Positions 34,351-46,365 of a DNA stretch of 51,059 bases are shown here, one piece after another. The DNA comes from Chara braunii (Eukaryota > Streptophyta > Charophyceae > Charales > Characeae), in NCBI GenBank assembly GCA_003427395.1, contig BFEA01000314.1, positions 265,794-316,852 on the forward strand, read 5' to 3'. The position numbers and the translations under genes were made by a program. Position 1 is the first letter of the stretch. Each line of letters starts with the position of its first letter. A model generated the notes under the pieces. It searched no databases. It saw only the letters and a program-made list of their open reading frames with translations, and was not told the DNA's origin.

Positions 34351-34992
34351 TTATTCTTCTTCCTCTTCTAAGTCCACCATCACCTCCTCACCCTCTCGCT
34401 ACCTAACTTCTCAGTACCGGCAAACTACGAGAAAGAGAAAGATTGGTGACTTTGGAACTTGACGACATTGGATTCAGGCTCGACATTGGGATTCAGACAT
34501 TTGACGAGGGATTAGTTGGGACCTGTGCGAAGACTTGGTGTTGACGACATTCCCATCTTCCTCTCTTCTTCGCCTGATCCCCTCCTCTTCGTCTGTGTAT
34601 GCATGGGGACTGGCGCATTCTTCCTGTGTGGGCGCCAGGCCCCTTCACACCGTGTTATGATGATGATGATGTATGTTTGGTTGCGATGTTGATTGGGTCG
34701 ATCTTTGGTTTACTGGCATTCCGCTGCACTATCCTATATTGTGTGAGAGAGGTCGGTTCTTGATCTGATCTGTACCATTACGGTGTGCGACAGGAGGGGG
34801 TGCGCAGAGGGAGCAATGCGATTGCGTGGAAAAGGGGAGCACAAGAGGAAGAGGAAGAAAATGAAGAAGAGGAGAAGGAAAGACGGAAGGGGGAGAGAAG
34901 GGATTACGAAAGGAGGGGGCGAGTGATGGTCCTTGGTGCATGTGGCATCTGTGAGTTGGGGATCGAGGTTGTGAGTGATACAGGAGACATAC

Positions 34993-35088
34993 CTGGTGCT
35001 TGAGGCGAACGGCATTGGTCGAGATCAGCTCGTACTTCGGAATGCTGTTGACGTGACCTGTGACATTTGTAGATAGGCTAGATAGGAT
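34993..35088 (-). CDS. Candidate exon A of a minus-strand gene
   Basis: An open stretch of 96 nt lies between an acceptor (AAATGGCAG, exon from 35088) and a strong donor (CACCAG|GTATGT, exon end 34993). It reads ILSSLSTNVTGHVNSIPKYE and 12 more residues. Its flanks resemble those of exon C. No protein match is recognised. Confidence 0.3.
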
Positions 35089-35170
35089 CTGCCATTTGTG
35101 GTCGGGGCTAGCGCCAGGAAGGATAGACACTGGTTCTATGTGATGATGATGATGATGTGAGGGCACTTAC

Positions 35171-35266
35171 CTTGTATTGGCGATGGTCTGCACGGGCGAC
35201 ATCTTCAAGTACTTCGGGTTGCCGTTGATGTCAACAATTGCATGGTCAATTCCTAGGCTGTAGTAG
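35171..35266 (-). CDS. Candidate exon B of a minus-strand gene
   Basis: 96 nt between CCTACACAG (exon from 35266) and AATACAAG|GTAAGT (end 35171). It reads YYSLGIDHAIVDINGNPKYL and more. The length equals that of exon A. Confidence 0.35.
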
Positions 35267-35504
35267 CTGTGTAGGAGTAGGCTGGGCGCTGAGCTCCAAG
35301 TAGGAGAGTGAAGGGGCTGGACTCTTGTATTGATGTGGAGAGAGTATGCTTTCCTTGACATTGGTTTTCGGTACTACGAACCTCCATTGGTGTATTATCG
35401 GTACAACGCTGCTCTCCGGACACGGTGTGACTATCTGGCTTTCAATGTGATGGTGTGATCCGGAAGTGTCATTTCGCTATTGCTTATTTTTTGTATCTTA
35501 TTAT

Positions 35505-35575
35505 CATTTTTATTATTATCATTATTATTATTATTATTATTAATATTATTATTATTATTATTATTATTATTAGGT
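35505..35575. repeat. (ATT)n microsatellite
   Basis: Uninterrupted ATT runs, also at 35965-36035 and 37857-37885. Confidence 0.95.
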
Positions 35576-35648
35576 GCATGGTTGTCCTTGGATACAAGTG
35601 GCTTCTGTGAGTTGGGGATCGAGGTAGTGAGTGGTGCGAGAGACTTAC

Positions 35649-35739
35649 CTGGTGCCTCGAGCATGCGACATTGGCCATTACCACTGCGGGAGAGCTGTTG
35701 TCGTCATCTTCGGCATTGTAGATATAGGCTAGATAGGAT
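35649..35739 (-). CDS. Candidate exon C of a minus-strand gene
   Basis: 91 nt between CAG|ATCCTATCTAGCC (exon from 35739) and CACCAG|GTAAGT (end 35649), reading SYLAYIYNAEDDDNSSPAVV and on to RHQ. Beginning and end match exon A, including 40 bp of flanking intron-like sequence, so A and C look like duplicated modules. Confidence 0.3.
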
Positions 35740-35973
35740 CTGCCATCAGTAGTCTAGGCGCTGAGCGGCATATAAGACTTCGACATTGGATCTGCATTGA
35801 TGATGATGAGATTATGCCCGCATTGTCAATAGTAAACTTTTGTTGTTCTGTTAGTTGGTGGGACTCGCAATGCTATTCTGTTTTTGGTTCAAGGTTACGA
35901 CTATCTGGTCACATGTGTAGGATGCCGTTGATTTCTGAAGTTTGAAATCGCTCATCTTCCTTGCTTTTTTTTA

Positions 35974-36035
<62 letters not shown>

Positions 36036-36239
36036 TTAATCAGACTTGCTCTCTTGCTTACTTCACATGCCTGCGAACAGGCTTCACACCCAACGGGCGA
36101 CAAGCGCCCAAACTCAAAGCCCAGAGATATGGTTACTCAGAACACTGTTCCGCAGGGCTCATGCAGCGACCAATGAATAGGTGGACGCTGCCCTTGATTT
36201 ATACTTCTGTAGCTCGTTGGACTGGCCCTTTCACATACC

Positions 36240-37090
36240 TACGACAGACAGACAGATAGATAACAAACAGACTGGATAGACAAACAAAACACGCAGACAT
36301 AAAGTGACAAACAGACAGTCTGAGACAAACAGACAGTTGGAGACAGACAGACGGGCAAACAGATAGACAAACAAACAATGTGATCCCCACACAGACAAGC
36401 GACAGAAAACACACACAACCACGATAACACACACAGTGAAAACAGATACTGTGATACACACACAGTGAAACAGAGAAGGTGAGACACACACGAATAAAGT
36501 GACACACACGGCCAAATGCTGTGACATCGACAGATGCTGTGACACATACAAATGCACAGCGACACACACAGGTACCATGACACACAGACACAGTGACATA
36601 CACAGTCACATGGTGCACAACGACACACAGGGAGCGGTGTGACACACACAAAAAATATTGTGACAGGCACACGGTCACACACACTGTCACACGGTGACAG
36701 TCACACTGTGACACATACACTGTGACAACATAGTCATGCAGTGACCATCACACTGTCACACGGTGACAGTTACACAAGTGACACATACACTGTGGCACAT
36801 ACACAGGATCACACATCACAGACACAGTGTCACACTCGCTGTCACGCAAATATAGAGTCACACAGGTGCACAGTGACGCACACAGTGTGACACACACACA
36901 CGGACAAATGTGATCCGTATAGTGCACGGTGACACACGTTGCACATACACATACACGGTGAAAACAATGTCACACTGTGACATACGCACGGTAATACACA
37001 GTCACACAGACGCCGTGACACTCACACAGCACAAAGTGACACACACAGAAAACGTACACGCAGACAGTGCACGATGACACACCTACAGCC
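36240..37090. repeat. Degenerate CA/GTGACA minisatellite
   Basis: Another block of the family at 33361 and 38115, not an exact copy of either. No gene. Confidence 0.85.
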
Positions 37091-37097
37091 CAGTGCG

Positions 37098-37480
37098 CTC
37101 TCCGGGCATCTGAAGATTACCGTTGCACAAGCCGCTGCAGCAGCGCTTCCGCATGACTTATGCAGGAATGAATGAAAGGCTTGGTGCTGCATCATTGATT
37201 ATACTTCTATTTGGTACTGGCCTTCCATCGGCCCTCATTCTCCACGGGCCCATGCGGTACTTGCTTGACTAGGCCTGGACTGAATGGGACTCTACCGCTG
37301 ACTGCATAGGGATGTACTGGCGACACAGTGCAGTCGCACTGCTAACCTACTGGGTTAGCCTCACCACCAACACAATACACTCTCTGGGCTCCTGCAGACC
37401 ACTGCAGCACAAGTCGCTGTAGCAGCGCTTCTGCATGGTTCATGCAAGAATGAATGAATTAATGCACGCTGTCCCTTGAT
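37098..37480. repeat. Dispersed duplication of about 80 bp
   Basis: ctctccgggc...cagcgcttccgcatg at 37098 and ctctgggct...cagcgcttctgcatg at 37382. A third partial copy ends 'ctgcccttgatttatacttctg' near 36190. Confidence 0.6.
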
Positions 37481-38114
37481 TTATACTTCTGAAGCTCTGC
37501 CTCTTTCCCTCGACCCACGGTGCACACAGTCTCTCATGGTACTTACTGGATTGGACTGGGATTGTCTGGACTGTACGGCTGACCGCAAGGAGACTCACTG
37601 CCCACGTACTGCAATCGTAAGACAGTCTAGACCACTTGGCTCACCACTTGCCCACTTGCCTCTGTCAAAACGTGGGCTGAACCTTTCTAGACTTCTGCAA
37701 CTACGACCTACGACAGACATCTAAGGACTACTACGACACAGGTCACAGGTTCAAACACTCGGGCATACTGTACACAGGTAAGGTGGGGTCTAGGGATCGA
37801 GCCCTGAGATCTGCGTCAGTTATTGCAAAGAGGTGAAAGTCGTTTCACTGTTGTTATATTATTATTATTATTATTATTATTGTTTATTATTGTTGCAATC
37901 AGAATTGTCTTCTTCGATATCCAGCGGACATACGAAGAGATGACATTCACACTGACGCTTTGCGCCCACACCAAACTCAGAGATAGACGTAGCCGGGAAC
38001 ACGACACAGATTCAGATTGTCTCAAAATGACTATGGCGTTGGGCGCCAGATAACGATCATCACCCGATCAACCGTATTCACCAGCGACTTGTTCACACAC
38101 ATGCGGACACACAA
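37481..38114. other. Gene-free stretch with (ATT)n
   Basis: No supported gene. 'ggtctagggatcgagccctg' at about 37788 resembles a tRNA T-arm but no cloverleaf was found. Confidence 0.4.
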
Positions 38115-38804
38115 TGACACACACAGATACTGTCACCATCGCACACACACAGATGCTGTGACACAGACAGATGTTGTGACACAGACAGATACTGTGACTC
38201 ACACAGATGCACAGTGACATAGTCACACTGTGATATACGCGGTGACACGGACACTGTGGCATACACAGTGTGACACAGACTGTGGCATGCAAAGTAAGAA
38301 ACAGGTTGAGACATACAAAGTGTGACACAAACTGTGGCATGCATAGTAAGATACAGGTTGTGATATACACAGTGTGACAGAGGCTGTAGCATATACAACA
38401 AGATACAAACTGTGACGCACCCAGTGTGACACGGACCGTGGCATACACAACGAGATATAGGCTGTAACATATACAGTAACACATATAGAGAAGGCATAGA
38501 TTCAGGCACACAGTAGCACACGGAGTGCACGGTGAAGTGACAGTCACTAAGTGACACAAGCATTGTGACGCATACACGGTGAGAGACACACAGTCACGAT
38601 GTCACACGGTGACAATCACACAGTGACACACACAGTCACGGTGACATACACAGTAACAAACACCATGACGCACACAGCAGACTGTGACATATACAGTGAT
38701 GCATACACAAGTGACACACGCACAGTCATGCGGTGACACATACGCAAGTGACACGGACACTGTGACAGACACAGTGTCACACGCTGCAACGCACAGGCAC
38801 AGTG
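38115..38804. repeat. GTGACA-type array, copy 2
   Basis: Direct near-identical copy of 33361-34051 at an offset of about 4,754 bp. Confidence 0.9.
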
Positions 38805-40589
38805 ACATATATAGTCACGCACACAAAGATATTGTGAACATACACAAATACTGTGAACACACACAGATACCGTGAACACACGCAGTCACTGTGACCCACA
38901 CCATCAACCACACAGANACAAAGTCACACAGATGCACGGGCGGTGCACAGTGACACAGACTGTGACATNCACATCAACGCAGTGATANGCACACTGTGAC
39001 GTACAACCANTGTGCCACACATACGATCACGGTGACAGACACAACGAAACTCACACGGACTTAGTGTCACGTACACTGTGACACGAATACACAGGGTCAC
39101 TCACATAGACTCNGTGTCACGTTGTCGTAGCAAACACCCTTACAAGGGTATTTGCCGTNCTTTTTAAAAATCGCACTGGGTGNATCCTTGATCAACNAAA
39201 CCCNCCGATAAGGTAAAACCCGTCAGGGCGCTCACCTCGGCANCCTCGCTCTTGGCGAGANTCCGAGTCAAATACGACCGGTTTAGANAGTATGTGGGGC
39301 ACNCATTATTGCGTTGCACTGCGAAGTGACCGTTAGTCCTCGGCAGTATCAGGGCGGCGGAAGACATCAAAGTCATAGGATCTGGTTACCTTTTCTGTAG
39401 TTTTCAATTTGGTTATGTTTTCTTTTATTTTATAAAAACTGACTTCATTCCGCGAGCCGGCTCAGCCTCTCACGAGTACGTCACAAGGAAGATGAAGACC
39501 CTGCCTTGAGCACACGCAGGAAGAATGTGTATGGCGATGCATGGAAGGGCGCGGCGTTGGCAAACCCGGTATGGGGGAAAGTCGAAAGCTTGGCAGAACA
39601 TGTCGAACGCTCGACGACCAGCCTACCAAGTAGCTACAATCCTAGGCGCAGGTGGTGTCTCGGCATCTTCTGACGGCCAAAAGGTTGGCCGGTAGGCCAA
39701 GGCGGAGGCCTGGTTTGTGCAGGTGGGACCAATCACGGTCCCGCGAACTATTCATATGCGGGTTCGCGCCTACCTAGTTCAGACGTGGGCTTTGCCCTAT
39801 TGGTTACGGTACCGGACTTTCGAGCGACAAGTTTGGGGCACGAGATCAGCAAGCGGCGATGGAGCGAAGGAGTGTAACCGGCGAAGACTGAGGGGTTGAG
39901 GGTCTTAAGTGACTATCCCTTTTTCTTAAGTGACTATCCCCCTTGGTTTTGCCAGACGGGCCCAAACCTGGGTTCGACTGGCAAGACCAAGAGGGCGTCG
40001 GCAGATCCTCGTCCTCTTCAATTCTATTATTTTTATTTTTATTTTATTGATTTATTTTTTTATTTTTTTATTTTTATTTTTATTTTTTCCCGTTTTTTCG
40101 TCCATTGACCAGGCCAGAAACTGGCTCCGGGACCGATGGCGAGGAAGTATCATGAGGGCGGATGAAAAGAACCTTGGAAAAAGAGTAAAGAGTGCTGGAA
40201 ATTGCTGAGCGAGGGGCGGATGGAGGGAAGTTGTGCCTCCCCCACCTAGGCAGAGGCGGACGGCGACTAAGTCGCCACCATCCTTGACTGGACGTGGGGT
40301 GCCTGCCAGCATGAGTTGCTGTGACCGGCACTACAGTGGGGAGCGATTGAAACCCCCCCACGGGTGGCCATCACGACAGTCGAGGACCTTGAGCACGCGA
40401 CTCTTTCGGNGGCCCCGTTCGGGTTCCTGCGTGTTCGGGGTGCTGGCGAAGTTCCTCTATCCTGCCCGTTTTGAAGCGCGGTCCGAGGATTCCAGATTCA
40501 ACGTGCATGCGAGCGGTGGGTGATCAGCCCACGAGGCGGAAAAAGCTTGAGTGGCGGGACCAGCACGTGCGGGTGCACCATCCGCCAAC
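38805..40589. other. Gene-free stretch with ambiguous bases
   Basis: The repeat tail continues to about 39120. Many single Ns occur between 38917 and 41772. A T/A-rich tract of tttta units is at 40020-40090. No supported gene; open frames here contain Ns or low-complexity sequence. Confidence 0.5.
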
Positions 40590-41180
40590 CACGTTTTGTT
40601 GTGAGAGGTTTGAGCGTGAGCAGTCCTGCGGGATCGATGCCGCTGGGCCAAGCTCAGCTGGTACACCCGCAGACTGTTGAAAAACAGTTCTGTGGGACTG
40701 ATACCATTGGGCCCAGCTCAGTCAGTATACCCCCGGACTGTTGAAAAACAGTTTTGTGAGATCAGCCACAAGGCCAGGCTGAGCGGGTACACCCGCGGAC
40801 TGCTGAAAGTAGGCCGTGGGACCAGCACCCGTGGGCATAGCACAGCTGGTACACTCGCAGGCTGTTGATAAACAGGCCTGTGGGACCAGCACCCGAGGGC
40901 ATAGCTCAGCTGGTACACTCGCAGGCTGTTGAAAAACAGGCCTGTGGGGCCAGCACCCGTGGGCATAGCTCAGCTGGTACACCCACGAACTGTTGAAAAA
41001 TAGTTTGTGGGAACAGTGCCACCGAGCCTAGCTCAGGTGGTACACCCACGAACTGTTGAAAAGCAGGNCCGTGGGACAGATGCCACTGGGCCTAGCTCAG
41101 TTGGTACACCTGCAGACTGTAGAAAAACAGTCNTGTGGGAACACCACCTGAGCAANCCNGGTTAGTATACCCACNAGCTG
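40590..41180. repeat. 63-64-bp tandem array with tRNA A-box-like motif
   Basis: About nine units, with the recurring phrase starting at 40651, 40715, 40777, 40838, 40902, 40966, 41029, 41093 and about 41150. Each has tagctcagctggtacac, which fits the A-box/D-arm consensus TRGYNNARNNGG, and a hairpin ACTGTT-GAAA-AACAGT with a GNRA-type loop. Confidence 0.85.
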
Positions 41181-44158
41181 CTGAAATACAGATCTGAGCT
41201 CGANCTCCACNGAAGATGGGTGAGTGGGAGCTTGCGGTGCAAGCTGAAANACCGCTGCTTTATTTTTACTTTTTTTTCTTAAATTTGTTTTTTTTATTTT
41301 TTTATTTTTTGTGAGGTGGAGCTGGGACTTTGCCCATGCCTCTCGGTCCAAGGTGCGGGTGCTCGTGGCCTACCTGATTCAAGCAAAAGACACTATCAGG
41401 TGGGGATTTTGGCCGAGTCGACACACACCTATACGGGCATAGCATAATTGTCCCGAAGTGAGTTCAATGTACATGCAAGCTGGTGGGTGCTTAGCCCGCA
41501 AGGTGAGAGAAATCCTAGGGGCAGAAACCCCTCGGTGTGTGCACTTTCAGCCAGCCACCACCTGCTAAAAAGTTGAGTATGAGCAAGCACGAAACCCGAG
41601 AGATGATAAACTATGCCTGAGTTGGGCTACAAGGCCAGAAGAAAACTGGCCAGAAGGGACTCGGGCGGGGGCTCGCAGCGATACAGGCGCGCAGATCGTC
41701 CGTCGGACTGTAATATAGGGGCAAACGACTGATGGGACCAGCCGACAGCTGATCCCCCTTTGAAGTAGCAGNTAATCCCCCCTCTGAAGCAGCGCATAGC
41801 AGGGCCGATGTACGAATTGTTCGTTCAGGCCCTAGTATAGAGGCGAAAGACTACCCAACCTGATAGTAGTCCGTTCTCTCTGAAGTTTCCGCCGGGGTAG
41901 CTGGGTCTTGTCAGATGGCATTTTTTGTCCGGACTAATTGAACGCTAATGAGCAGCGCTAGTGGGAAACGTGGGCACTAGCGGGAACGGCAACGAGGAAG
42001 AGGGTGAATGGAAGAGAGAAGAAGGGAGAAGGGGGGAAAGGGAGAGGACGGCGGAAGATGAAAAAGAGGGTAAGTAGTAGACAAGGGGAAGAGGAACAGA
42101 GCGGGGTAAAAGAAAGTGCATGAACATTGGCCGGGATCTAATCCAGGTACGTAAAGACAGGTACGGGGAAGTGACGAAGGCTGAAGGTGAAATGGGTATA
42201 TGGCGGAAGCAAAAAAGTCATAACTTACCGATCTCTTGACGGATCAAGGCGGGATAAAGGACATGACTAAGGTTTTGAGGGAAGGCGAACTCGAATCTGC
42301 GGTAGGATTACGTAAAGAAGTAGAACAGGAGAAGTGAGAGTAGAAATTATGTGCGCGAAAGAGTCGGACGAAGGGGGGAGGAGATTGTGTAGCTCGTTCA
42401 TTTCTCAATGAAATCAAGCGAGCAAGGAACCAAAATAGGGGTTTTCAGATGTTCTGAGTCAAGTGGCAGCGGCGGATTTTCAGTACAAACGACGGTTTCG
42501 CTTGCGCGGGGAGTAATGATGATGCACCTGCCCACATTCTAGTGGGAGATTCATTCTCACTATGTATGCTTATTGAGTGATAGGAAAGGAGCCAAGTCCT
42601 TCTGTCAGGATCCCGGTGTTGTTCATTGGCTGTTCTTTCTGTGCTCGTGCTGGTTCTTCACAAGTGGTCAAGAACATCCCATCTCGTCGAAGCCATCGTC
42701 GAAGCCGAATTTGCTGTCCTTGAATTTTGCTTCCACTTCGCCGTCATGAGAGCTCGTGTGCATACTGATTGGCTTCAAGGGCAATGATTGTGATCACGCA
42801 ATCGGTGCAGTCTGTCGTTCCTCTCGACCGAGGTACAGTCCCTCCATATCCTCTCCCTTGCATTACTTAGACCACATGTACAACCCCAATCCGGCCACCT
42901 GCCCACCTAGTGCACATCGCCACCTAGGACGGCAAATACAAAGAAATATGACAGCAGTCAGGCTATTTAGGCCACATCTAGGGCACAGCGCCACACAGAG
43001 ACCCTCTCTCACAGCAAGGTCCCAATTCCATGTCATTTTTGGCTTCTAGTCATGGATTTTGGAGATCGGTGATCCGAAATGGTTGTCAAAAGTCGGACGT
43101 TAAATACATGAACCACCGTGCACCGTACGCATGAGATAAACCGACCCGGTTCCACCCAACCAGACAATCCAGGTAATTGGGTCTTCACTGCCAGCGATAG
43201 GTCCCTGCAGTGAGTGGACCCATCGTCGCACCAGCGCGAGAAGCCCACAAAACATGTCCGCAACCAGTCTGAGCGAGATATTGGGGTCCAATTTCCGTTC
43301 ATCTGATTGCATCTGGATTGGAACTCCGGTCTCTATTCAGGCACATCATTGGGGTGCCAATTGACTTACTGTGAGGGCACGGGTGCGCGGCCCCTAGTTT
43401 GTAGTCATTGCCAAATGGGGATAGAAGTCCCTACTTGCCGTTGATGTTGTGAAAGTGGCGCATGCATCTGGTCAGGATCACGGCCGGGTGCACTGAAAAT
43501 AGAGGGAAGAAGAAGAAGAGACGTTTGACAAAAGAGAGGGAACGGGTGCGGCCCTGTTTCGATTTTTCGACCAAAGGGCCTCTGCCCACGCCGTTTCAGA
43601 TTCGAAATTTGACAAGGCCCTGATGCCTCGGGCAGCTACCGGTCCTGCACTTGCTTGAACTGCCGCCCCCCCTTAAATGCCTGTGCCTTTCGTTTTACCA
43701 GCCTTTCAACGACCAACAGGCCCGAATGACCGGTATAACGAAGGAAAAGGACGACAACGAAAAAATGTCTCGGGGGGGAAAACGCAACCCTGACAGGCTG
43801 CAAACAAATGCCCCTTAGTGGGGCCCGATTTCGGTTAGCTGCCCTCGGTGTTGGACGTGGCCACGTGGCAAGCGCTGCATGCAGCCACATGGCAGGTGGT
43901 GGACATGGCCACGAGGACTTGCCACATGCCCAGTGCTTCCTTGACTTGCACAAGGGGTGTGCAAGGCGCCTGGACATGCCCTTGTGTCATCGCTCGAAAG
44001 GTGAGTCGCATCTCTTTTTACTCTCCCCCTCAGAAGGCGGCGGCCTTGAGGTAGCATATCATTGGACTGACCTACATCCTGAATTACCACAGTAATTCAG
44101 AGTTCAAAGTTCCTTACCGTCCGATTCCCACAGGACTCCAACTCAGGGCTGCTTACAC
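41181..44158. other. Gene-free stretch
   Basis: Holds a low-complexity T-rich tract (41255-41312) and a purine-rich, strand-asymmetric block (about 41985-42120). A minus-strand open stretch at 43096-43312 reads a non-repetitive peptide that could be an exon, but there is no supporting splice context. Nothing else is recognised. Confidence 0.4.
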
Positions 44159-44580
44159 GAGCGCATGAGGGCCACCGTTCAGCCACCCTGAACTGTGTCC
44201 AGTGTCACACACCTCCCGTTCCCTCATTCCTAACACATTTTACTCCCTCCGCCCGCCACCCCTCCTTTCCCCTCCTCCGCTGCATGACATTCTTGCCCGT
44301 AACCCTTATACCTTTTTCCTCCTCCCCCTCCCTACACCTCCCTCTATCCGTTGTCATCTGTTCAGCTGCGAGCGCATGAGTTAACCGTTCAGCCACCCGG
44401 AATTGTGTCCAGTGTCACACACCTCACGTTCCCTCATTCCAAACACATTTTACTGCCTCCCCCCGCACCCCTGCTTCCTCCGCAGCATCACACTCTAGCC
44501 CGTGACCCCTACCTTTTTCCTCCTCCCCCTCCCTACACCTCCCTCTGTCCGTTATCTGTCTCTTCAGCCTCTCATTCGTT
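44159..44580 (-). repeat. 211-bp tandem duplication, tRNA-like SINE
   Basis: gagcgcatgag begins at 44159 and 44370, followed by 200 bp of similar sequence. On the minus strand each copy starts GGTGGCTGAACGG, like a tRNA A-box, so it may derive from a SINE. The C/T-rich remainder has no gene. Confidence 0.6.
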
Positions 44581-45582
44581 TTACTTACAGTACTTATTCT
44601 TCACATCTTTCGCCTCCGTTTTCGTCTCGACTCCTACGCCACTTCAGCCCGTCACGATGCGCCAGCTGCTCTTTCTTGTCGCGCTCAAGACGAAGGATAA
44701 GACTAACACGTGGCGCGATCGGGGCGAGCTGTGTCTCCCGCCTTTCGCCGCATCTCGTTCGTCATCTACGCGCGGGAAAACGAGCAGGAAATTAAAACAA
44801 ATATATAAATAATAAAATCTATACGTGGAAGGAGAGCTCAACTTATGTTTTTTTTCCTTCTGATAGTGGACTTGGACACAACGTGACTCCAGACAAACCA
44901 CTACACGAGCCGCCTCCTTTTCCACGCACGGCCTTCATATCCATCTTCTCCATCTCCCTCAGTCAGTGTATAAGTCCTTTCTTTCCTTCCCTGCAGAAAG
45001 ATAGGCACTTAGGGCCTCGCTCCACTACTTAACATTCGACAGGAACCTTGACTGATATCCGAACCAGATACTTTCGGACTGATCGAACATTTTGCAGGTA
45101 CCGGAACCACTACCACATCCAAATACATGTCGAATCTTATGTCAGTGGAGCGCGGCCCTTATTCAATATCAGCATGAAGTAGTTCCTTTTCCCTTCTTCT
45201 CCTTTCTGTTGGGCAGAGCAAGAATAGACGCAAACAACTATACCCTCGATGGATGGCAGGGATAATGATAGTTTTCGGAACCGTTCTCAACAATTCAGAC
45301 GCCTGACAAGCCGCGTAGGTTCTGTCACAAAAGAAGTACATAAAAGACTGATTAAAAAAGTAACAGGCCTGCCAAGCCGTAGGTTGTGTAACAAAAGTAG
45401 TACATAAAAGACTCATTAAAAAAGTAACAGGTTCGATTCTTGGATTCAACATGTACAGCCAACATATCAGACAACAACCTTAATAAGAAACAACAGCATG
45501 CGCATGTGACGTGACGAGAGTATACTATTCAATGCATCTCTTCTAATCGGATACATGTTCAAAAAGCAAGCGTTGGCCATAT

Positions 45583-45623
<41 letters not shown>

Positions 45624-46101
45624 CGCTCGCTCTCTCCCCCCCATGAAGTAGTTCAAGTTGTGGTCCAGGGAGGGGGAAACAAAAATGTGGCTAGAATCCC
45701 ACCAACTTGGAATCATGCTGCTAAATTATGTGACAGCCCGTTCCCAAATTCTTCCACTAAACCAGCAACGTTTCCAAATCAGGTATAATGAGAAATTGAG
45801 CCCCTCTCAATTGGGAGAGAGGACAATTCTAATCCCCCCATATCATCACAAGCCCCCGCGAAGCGGCTTCTCATCCCGCATATCATCACAAGCCTCCGCG
45901 AAAAGGCTTCTCATCCCCCATATCATCACAAGCCTCCGCGAAGAGCCAGCACTGTATGTAATGCTGCTTTTTCAGTCCCACGTGAATAAGATACGACACA
46001 TGCACGTGCACAAAGCTGCATCGACATGATGAACTTACTGTCTATACTACCAAACACCTCACAGCCTACACCTCTTTCCTATATCGCAGCAGTCGCAGTC
46101 T
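44581..46101. repeat. Gene-free stretch with short tandem repeats
   Basis: 66-bp tandem repeat at 45301-45432, (CT)n at 45587-45632, and a 40-bp repeat in three copies at 45834-45955 (tatcatcacaagcc at 45841, 45881 and 45921). No gene. Confidence 0.6.
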
Positions 46102-46365
46102 GAACTACACAACAGCGTGACAAAAGGCTACTACTCGTTCAAAACTTTTCCCTCGCGTTGCTCTCAAACCATCAGGCCAGAAGGAGCATCACCGACTGGG
46201 GAGCTCTTCGGCACTTAGGCTTTTCACAACCTCTCAGACTCTCAGTCACATCTTCAACTACACAACATCGTAATAAAGCCTATGACTCGTTCAAAACTTT
46301 CCCCTCTCGTCACTCTCAAACCATCAGGCCAGAAGGAGCACCGACTGGGGAGCTCTTCGGCTTCG
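46102..46365. repeat. Tandem duplication of the CPN60A 3' end
   Basis: About 110 bp spanning the last codons, stop and start of the 3' UTR of CPN60A (46255-46365) is repeated at 46102-46212, a spacing of 153. The outer copy has a 3-bp insertion in the coding part and is not joined to the gene. Confidence 0.85.

Noticed and set aside
33219-38875. Long Cys-rich open frames in the CA/GTGACA arrays
   Set aside because: They follow the repeat period and occur in several frames at once; there is no start context or domain.
40590-41180. CRISPR-like array
   Set aside because: Units are contiguous with no unique spacers, and the context is eukaryotic.
43096-43312. Possible minus-strand exon
   Set aside because: Non-repetitive peptide but no convincing splice sites or homology.
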